From contig JBJXFP010000022.1 of the NCBI GenBank assembly GCA_046155615.1, forward strand, positions 1 through 6,663: a stretch of DNA of 6,663 nucleotides, read 5' to 3'. The notes beneath the pieces are model-generated. The model was not told the origin of the DNA. It ran no database searches and saw only the letters and a list, made by a program, of their open reading frames with translations. Position numbers and translations under genes: made by a program. This document shows positions 1 through 5,076 of this stretch, piece by piece (positions within the stretch are counted from its first letter, which is position 1; each line of letters begins with the position of its first letter). Source of the DNA: JANNVZ01 sp046155615. Lineage in GTDB: Bacteria; Bacteroidota; Bacteroidia; Flavobacteriales_D; Sanyastnellaceae.

Positions 1-1733
1 TTTCGTCCTTCTCTCAGATCTATCTCTCCACTTTCTACATCGTCAATTATTTTCTTTTTGCGGGATAATTCTTCTCTCAGCCTGACTGCATCATCAATCT
101 TTGTTGTTGGTGTTTCTTCAGGCAGTCTCTTTGGTATCTCATCCGCATTCTTCAAGCCTAGCATATCATCCACCGTGTTCTTCACCCCGTCAAACACCTC
201 GTCCACTGCCCGCGTTACTTCGTCTGTGCCCTTGCCTAAGGTGTCGGTTAGCTCCACACCAAACTTCATCATATCATCAGCAGCTTGCTTGGGTGTGGCT
301 ATGCGTTTTTCAATGTTGCGACCCATGCGCCCTGCCGCATTGTCTGAAAAGAATTCAGTAAAGGTATCGAGCTTTTTCAGCTTGCCAAGGCGGGCTATCT
401 TGGCTATTTCCAGTTCGGGTATCAGTAGCTGCACTATCTCAAACACGGCATAGCCAAGGTAATAAGCCCACTCGGTGGCATTCAGCCCGGCCAGCTTATT
501 CATGATACGCAGCGGCAATACATAATTGAGGTAAACCTGCAACTGTATGTAACGTTCGTTTACTCGTTCCATCACCACCCACCAGTTTATTTTTTGCATT
601 GCCTGCAGGGCACTGTCTGCAAATTCGGCCACAAATTCATTTTTTGTAACCATGAACTGCAAGGCGTCTGTGGTGGACATTTGCACTTTGGAGGCTAAGG
701 CTATCAGTTCAAATATGCCTGCTATCAGGTCAATGAGTCCATTCCAAAAGCCTGTGATGAAAGCTATTGCATTTTCTATAGTTGAGATAATTTGCTCAAC
801 CGCGTAGCGCAATCCCTTCAATTGAAATTTTACCAGTTCAGAAATAACAGCCCAGCCTGGTAAATACATAAAATGGTATTCGTCACCCAATACATCTACT
901 AATGCAATGTAACTATCTAACTCAGCCAGTATGTCTTTTTCTAAAGAAGGTGCGTTCGCATCGTCAAATTTCGAGTTCCAGAATTTTTCATCAATTCTGA
1001 GTGTTTTTGTCAACCAGTCAGCAACGAGGCCGCCAAACTCCTCCAGTATGAGATAAGGTGCGTCACGAACAAAATCTGTGACTGCTGTAAACCATTCTGC
1101 AATAATTTCCCATGTTGACTGAGTGTCATTGAGTGTTGACATGAGCCTCAAGGCCATTTCAGCAGTGATGGCATATCGCGCCTGCACACCCACATCGTTG
1201 AGGATAAGCCTTACCGGCTCGCTGCCTGAAGTGTCAATGATTGTTTCATCAGGGTCATTGGGGTCTGGAATTATTTTGGGCAAAAAAGCTTTGCCACCTT
1301 TGATGAGCATTAAGTTGCTCGTTAGAGCATCACCCGTGTTATCTTCGAGGAATAGGGCAAATTCGTTGTCACGCAAGGTGACAGGGTCTAATGCTTCAAA
1401 CTGCTGTATCAACCATTCTCCATTTCGCGAGAGAAATATTTTGCCATAGGCCAAGAATTGATCCTTGCCATTTTCCTGATAGCCTTCCGTAGCATCGTAG
1501 TTATAATAGAAGATGCGCGAAGTAGTTATGTGTTCTTCTTGTTCTGCTGAAGTGCTGTCGGGGTCGCCATACAATACTTCCACATTGGGCGAGATACGCG
1601 CTCTGAACAATTCCTGATAATTGTCTGCAACCCACCCATCCAGCCCATTGCGACTGGTGCCAAAGGGTATCGCTACCGATGCGAATTGGGGCACGGTATC
1701 GTCTAACATTATTTCCGCAAGGCTGCGCGACAT
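1..1733 (-). CDS. Large toxin-like protein of unknown function, 3' end cut off by window edge
   Basis: The minus-strand frame from the ATG at 1733 stays open to the window edge, giving 577 residues; the C-terminus is missing. I do not recognise a named family. Residues 1-190 look beta-rich and mixed, with aromatic clusters (IFYYNYD about 74-80; YGKIFLSRNGEWLIQQFE about 96-113) and an acidic Pro/Asp loop near 155-170. Residues 190-320 are mainly helical. Residues 322-347 are strongly hydrophobic (AIAFITGFWNGLIDLIAGIF), and 424-440 form a second hydrophobic helix (YYLGYAVFEIVQLLIPE). Residues 440-577 are charged and helical (KIARLGKLKKLD; VTRAVDEVFDGVKNTVDDML). No signal peptide is visible. This layout, a long body with a hydrophobic helical stretch before a charged linker, is what I know from Bacteroidota polymorphic toxins, where a variable toxin domain comes last; that domain is not visible here, so the toxin role is inference. 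ATG 1733 is chosen because it is the first ATG after the stem-loop; ATG at residue 9 is the alternative. It lies 81 bp downstream of the 1012-residue gene and is probably co-transcribed with it. Confidence 0.85.
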   Translation of the reverse strand, partial: MSRSLAEIMLDDTVPQFASVAIPFGTSRNGLDGWVADNYQELFRARISPNVEVLYGDPDSTSAEQEEHITTSRIFYYNYDATEGYQENGKDQFLAYGKIFLSRNGEWLIQQFEALDPVTLRDNEFALFLEDNTGDALTSNLMLIKGGKAFLPKIIPDPNDPDETIIDTSGSEPVRLILNDVGVQARYAITAEMALRLMSTLNDTQSTWEIIAEWFTAVTDFVRDAPYLILEEFGGLVADWLTKTLRIDEKFWNSKFDDANAPSLEKDILAELDSYIALVDVLGDEYHFMYLPGWAVISELVKFQLKGLRYAVEQIISTIENAIAFITGFWNGLIDLIAGIFELIALASKVQMSTTDALQFMVTKNEFVAEFADSALQAMQKINWWVVMERVNERYIQLQVYLNYVLPLRIMNKLAGLNATEWAYYLGYAVFEIVQLLIPELEIAKIARLGKLKKLDTFTEFFSDNAAGRMGRNIEKRIATPKQAADDMMKFGVELTDTLGKGTDEVTRAVDEVFDGVKNTVDDMLGLKNADEIPKRLPEETPTTKIDDAVRLREELSRKKKIIDDVESGEIDLREGR

Positions 1734-1764
1734 ACTTTTGTTTTATGGCGTTGGGAGTTAGAAA

Positions 1765-1795
1765 AGCAGCAATACCGCAATGAGGTATTGCTGCT
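1765..1795 (-). terminator. Perfect 12-bp stem-loop between the two large genes; likely terminator or attenuator
   Basis: The arms AGCAGCAATACC and GGTATTGCTGCT are perfectly complementary, with a 7-nt loop. Read on the minus strand, the stem starts 19 nt after the stop codon at 1815 and is followed by TTTC; with the last stem base this makes four Ts, ending 31 nt before the ATG at 1733. The shape fits an intrinsic terminator of the upstream gene, but the T tract is short and no promoter fits in the 31 nt before the next start. Partial read-through, or a role in setting the expression ratio of the two genes or protecting the upstream mRNA end, is therefore equally plausible. The symmetry means it could also act on the plus strand, but there is no plus-strand gene to end. 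Confidence 0.65.
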
Positions 1796-1814
1796 ACTAT
1801 ACTCTATTTGATTT

Positions 1815-4800
1815 TTATTCCTCCTCCAGCAAATCAGCACTAAAATCAGGCAGTGTAGGTGCAGTGCTGGCATTGAGCCTCACTAAGTTGGTAGGCACTT
1901 TTATAATCCAAGGCTCGCCAACAACGGGCAGATTTTCATCGCCTACTATTTCCTCCTGTGCACGTATTTCATCTATTATGCTCAGGTACATATCATCTTC
2001 TATTGTTGGCACATCATCGCCATTCCAAATTTGGCCTGTGTCGCAATAGTGCAGCAGGGCTTCTTCGAATCCCGGGCGCACCGGTACTACCACGCGCGCA
2101 AAACCTGACTGCAGGAATCGACTAAATAGCGGATCGGGATCTTCTATATTCTTTATGGTTACCCAGTTTTTCTTACGCCCCCAGAAGTAGGGATAGAAGA
2201 TGTAGCTCATCTCGCTCCATTCAAAACCCTGCTCAAAGAACTTGACGTAGTTGCCCTCGCCACGAGCCTCGGTGTTGCTGAACTGCGGGTATTGCTCAGG
2301 CCCTTGCCAGTTGCGCATGGCATCAAATGCACTCCACTTCTGGTCGGTGAATAGTTCCAGGCAACCGCGCTTCAGTTCTTCCTGTTCAGTTTTGCGGTTG
2401 AGCAATGGATTTTGTCCCGTGATGTTGACGCCAGTAATGGCGGCCAACTTGCGGTTGTATTCGTCAAGTTTTATCTCGTAAGCTTGAATGATGGCAGTAT
2501 ATGCTTTCAGTTGCCAGTCGCTGAAGGCATTTGCAGTAGGTGCACATTTGATGGAAATGGCAACATTAGCATAAGTAGTTGGCTGGTTGGCAATTGTAAC
2601 AGGCAGAGTACCCACCTCATTATCCAAATCTAAAAATGTTTGAGAGCCTTCTGCAACCAGCATACTAAACAAACTTTGATTGCCAACTGTGATGTGCAGC
2701 CAGCTATCAGATGAGCCCTCTCTCTTGTAGAAGAATCGGACAGAAGCATTTAAAGCCTCATAACCTTCAGGCAATTCAATTATATCAGAATGAACGTCTC
2801 CATCTGACGAATTGATGGATTTAGCATATCCAAATGTGATATGCTCAGAAGGTGGTGGCGGCATTTCCTGCACACCATACCGTGCCGCCCATCTATCGTA
2901 GTTGTCATAGTTCAATTGCTCGGGCGAGGTAAGTGTCTCATCCCAAAACTCATCATCAGGAGCAATTGGTTTTTGAACAATGGAGCCTTCCGGTTTGCCC
3001 ACAGCCTTAGAATAAATGTGAAATGCTGCAGGTTCCGGAACCATAAACTCGAACATCATCCTTTTGCCGCGGTTTATCAGTTTGCACAAATAGTATTTGT
3101 CTAACCAATGGTATTGACCAACCACGTGTGAAGAAGTTTCTCCGTCATTCTTAAATCCATGCTCAGTTGTATCCTCTACTTCTCTGATGATACTTGACTG
3201 TCTCAGATTCCGGGTCTTTTCCACCACCCTGTTTACAGCTCGTTCCACTACATCCTTTGCTGCCTGCACGCCATTGGAGCTGGCGTTTTGCTGCGAATTG
3301 TTTGAGGCAAATCCAGCAGTTCCATTGATATTCAAAAGGCCTGTATTTGTATTGCCTATCGAATAGCCAACACCTATATTGGCGTTTTGCTGCTGGTCGC
3401 TTTGAACTATCTGACTCGCTTCGCTCTGCACACTGAAGCGCTCAGTGGTCTGCACGTCCTTCATCTCTTCAGTTTCCGAGCTTGATTCAGAAGTAGTGGT
3501 AAGTTCAGATCGCATCAGATCTCTGTGCGTTCTGCGCTTTATTTCAGTAGCCATAATGTTCTCTACGTGAGCTATTTCCCCTTCAGCATACTTCAGCAAT
3601 TCTTGTTTTACGGAAAGGTGATCAGTAACGCCAATAGGCCGAACATGGCCTGATCCAACGGGCAGTGTAGCACCGGTGTATGGATCACAGGCTACTATTT
3701 CTGGATTTGAGCGACACAAATCAGCCAAGGGAACCAAGCTATTGCCAACCAGCATCAAGTCTATAGCTCCGTTGCCCAAGCCGGCTTTTCCAGCCCACAT
3801 CAATGCATCTAGTCTAAGTTGCCTGATGGCGTATGATACCAAAATGGAATGTGTTCCAACAGTGGTAAGTGCCCGCACCAATCCAAGTGTGGTTGAGGAA
3901 AGAAACCTGCCTGCCGTGGCAAGACTGATAAAATCCATGTGATTGGCAGGATCTAAGTCAGCGAGTGAACATACATCAGGTATGTTTCTGGTGAAGGTCA
4001 GGTCTTCCAGCGGAAGTTGACATGCCTGTGGAAACTGAGCCTTACGCACCGCCCTTTTCCATTCAACTTCTTTGCGTAATTCGCGGATAGCTTCCAGCCT
4101 GCTGAGGTACTCAGTTTTCGCCACTGCCATGGCGGTTTGAGCGGAATTGGTTGGCTGTGTAGTGGTCTCTGTAATGGTATTTAACACCTTGGGTAAAGGA
4201 AACACCGGTTTGGGCAATACGACAGTTGCTTTGAACAAACGATATACAGCACTGCTTGGATATGCGGATGCGTTGGCGCTAATTTTTTCCAGTGCGTTCA
4301 TAATGCGTAGACACCAGAGATAATGTTGACGAATGGCACTTATGTCTGGAGTAACATAAGCGCTCATAACGTTGTCCCAAAGGCGCACTTTGCGCTCTGT
4401 AGCATTGGTAAGATGCGCAGCTACGGTAGTTCCAAGTATGGTTTCGCATTCGGTGATGAAGTTGGCACCGCTTATTCTCCCATTGGCTGTCTGCCACATT
4501 TCCAGTATCAAATCATACTTATGGAAGGGAGCTGTGGATCCATACAAACTGCTGACTGAATTGTAATAGTTCGCAGATACATAGCCATTGGTTCCATTTC
4601 TGAATTTGGTTACTTCTGCTTCAGCAGCAGTGCGTGGGTTGGTGTTGCTAACAGTTGGCAGCAGTTCAGCATGCAGTATTTTGCCATTGGCCTCAATAGC
4701 TGAAATGGTCCCGGAAGGAATTGCTGCATAAAAGTCGTGTGTAATAAAGCGTTCCGCCTTCATACCCGGCTTGGGCAATTGTGGAGCGCGCATGTTGACA

Positions 4801-4853
4801 AAACGGAATACTTCTACTGAAGAGGCCGCTGTTACGGTTGCTTGTGTAGGCAT
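1815..4853 (-). CDS. 1012-residue conserved-looking protein of unknown function (possible structural or carrier component)
   Basis: This is a complete frame from ATG 4853 to TAA at 1815. It has no signal peptide and no clear membrane helix, so it is probably made as a cytoplasmic protein. Visible layout: N-terminal region 1-210; Pro-rich hinge 211-222 (VVLPKPVFPLPK); charged helix, possibly coiled coil, about 240-272; mixed region 276-440; Ser/Thr/Glu-rich stretch 445-480; Gln/Asn/Ser/Gly-rich stretch 484-530; amphipathic helix 531-562 (DVVERAVNRVVEKTR). Block A is at 563-615 (EHGF, HVVGQYHWLDKYY, GKRMMFEFMVPEPAAF). A linker with a tetraproline (665-668) follows, then a likely beta domain at 691-775, a helix at 776-805, and block B at 846-945 (FFEQGFEWSEMSYIFYPYFW, VVVPVRPGFEEALLHY, IWNG). 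The tail is acidic, ending LLEEE. The two blocks remind me of motifs in large proteins annotated only as hypothetical; I cannot give a family name, and no catalytic motif is evident. The leader lacks a Shine-Dalgarno site, as is usual in Bacteroidota. The toxin-like gene follows after 81 bp. A scaffold, shell or delivery role is inference. Confidence 0.93.
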   Translation of the reverse strand: MPTQATVTAASSVEVFRFVNMRAPQLPKPGMKAERFITHDFYAAIPSGTISAIEANGKILHAELLPTVSNTNPRTAAEAEVTKFRNGTNGYVSANYYNSVSSLYGSTAPFHKYDLILEMWQTANGRISGANFITECETILGTTVAAHLTNATERKVRLWDNVMSAYVTPDISAIRQHYLWCLRIMNALEKISANASAYPSSAVYRLFKATVVLPKPVFPLPKVLNTITETTTQPTNSAQTAMAVAKTEYLSRLEAIRELRKEVEWKRAVRKAQFPQACQLPLEDLTFTRNIPDVCSLADLDPANHMDFISLATAGRFLSSTTLGLVRALTTVGTHSILVSYAIRQLRLDALMWAGKAGLGNGAIDLMLVGNSLVPLADLCRSNPEIVACDPYTGATLPVGSGHVRPIGVTDHLSVKQELLKYAEGEIAHVENIMATEIKRRTHRDLMRSELTTTSESSSETEEMKDVQTTERFSVQSEASQIVQSDQQQNANIGVGYSIGNTNTGLLNINGTAGFASNNSQQNASSNGVQAAKDVVERAVNRVVEKTRNLRQSSIIREVEDTTEHGFKNDGETSSHVVGQYHWLDKYYLCKLINRGKRMMFEFMVPEPAAFHIYSKAVGKPEGSIVQKPIAPDDEFWDETLTSPEQLNYDNYDRWAARYGVQEMPPPPSEHITFGYAKSINSSDGDVHSDIIELPEGYEALNASVRFFYKREGSSDSWLHITVGNQSLFSMLVAEGSQTFLDLDNEVGTLPVTIANQPTTYANVAISIKCAPTANAFSDWQLKAYTAIIQAYEIKLDEYNRKLAAITGVNITGQNPLLNRKTEQEELKRGCLELFTDQKWSAFDAMRNWQGPEQYPQFSNTEARGEGNYVKFFEQGFEWSEMSYIFYPYFWGRKKNWVTIKNIEDPDPLFSRFLQSGFARVVVPVRPGFEEALLHYCDTGQIWNGDDVPTIEDDMYLSIIDEIRAQEEIVGDENLPVVGEPWIIKVPTNLVRLNASTAPTLPDFSADLLEEE
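3264..3503 (-). other. Low-complexity Ser/Thr/Glu then Gln/Asn/Gly-rich segment of the 1012-residue protein
   Basis: These bases encode residues 451-530. The first part (LTTTSESSSETEE) is acidic and hydroxyl-rich. The second (QSDQQQNANIGVGYSIGN to SNNSQQNASSNG) is almost free of charged residues and rich in Gln, Asn, Gly and Ser. It ends where the amphipathic helix DVVERAVNRVVEKTR begins. The Gly/Asn-rich part with alternating hydrophobics (NIGVGYSIG, GLLNINGTAGF) could form a beta-hairpin or glycine-zipper-like element that contacts a membrane or a partner subunit, or it could simply be a flexible linker. The sequence does not decide between these. Confidence 0.6.
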
Positions 4854-4996
4854 GGGTTTAGGGATTTTTGATTGTTTTATTTATTTCTTCAACTCAACTA
4901 ATGCGTTGTGCATCAAGAGGTATGAAGGAACAAATATTCACTACACATATTGAAACCTGTTTACAAATAGTTGAAAAATATTTTGGGTCTAACAGC

Positions 4997-5023
4997 CAAA
5001 GACTATACTTCGGTCATATTCAA
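4997..5023 (-). promoter_or_regulatory. Weak Bacteroidota-type promoter candidate for the 1012-residue gene
   Basis: On the minus strand, TTG (5021-5023) is followed after 15 bp by TAGTCTTTG (4997-5005). The Bacteroidota housekeeping consensus is TTTG or TTG, about 19 bp, then TAnnTTTG; here the spacer is short and there are three bases instead of two between TA and TTTG. It would place transcription start about 140 bases before the ATG at 4853. TATTTG sequences nearer the gene, in CAACTATTTG and GAATATTTG, fit the consensus even less well. This is a guess from similarity to the consensus. Confidence 0.2.
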
Positions 5024-5036
5024 TTAAAGTCCGAAG
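5008..5036. repeat. Imperfect inverted repeat downstream of the T9SS gene
   Basis: The arms CTTCGG (5008-5013) and CCGAAG (5031-5036) are complementary around a 17-nt AT-rich spacer. It lies about 40 nt after the stop codon at 5077. The stem is only 6 bp and no T tract follows on the minus strand, so it is a poor intrinsic terminator. It overlaps the promoter candidate, so an operator-like site for a dimeric regulator is another reading. A chance 6-bp match is also possible. Confidence 0.3.
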
Positions 5037-5076
5037 CTCACAAGTGCAAAATCCTTTTTTAAGAAATCAACCAATT

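Larger units (their letters stand above)
4854..5076. other. AT-rich intergenic region
   Basis: This 223-bp gap separates the stop codon of the T9SS-sorted protein from the start of the 1012-residue gene. It is clearly richer in A and T than its neighbours and contains no convincing gene; open frames here on the plus strand are short extensions of antisense frames. The 30 bases before the ATG at 4853 are A-rich on the minus strand (AAATAAATAAAACAATCAAA) and lack a Shine-Dalgarno sequence, typical of Bacteroidota translation starts. It is long enough to hold a terminator for the upstream gene and a promoter for the downstream gene. Confidence 0.7.

Noticed and set aside
58..453. Plus-strand open frame of 131 residues
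   Set aside because: It is fully antisense to the unbroken 577-residue frame, and its protein is a Ser/Phe-rich string typical of the reverse of a real coding frame.
1123..1449. Plus-strand open frame of 108 residues
   Set aside because: Antisense to the same long minus-strand frame, with no recognisable motif and a Ser/Leu-rich shadow composition.
3676..3942. Plus-strand open frame of 88 residues, one of several inside 1815-4853
   Set aside because: Entirely antisense to the 1012-residue frame, with no domain, no leader and no neighbour that would suggest a gene.
4975..4984. Palindrome AAAATATTTT in the intergenic gap
   Set aside because: Short and made only of A and T in an AT-rich region, so expected by chance.
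4771..5062. Two short plus-strand frames running into the intergenic gap
   Set aside because: They begin inside or beside the 5' end of the large minus-strand gene, use AT-rich noncoding sequence, overlap each other and encode nothing recognisable.
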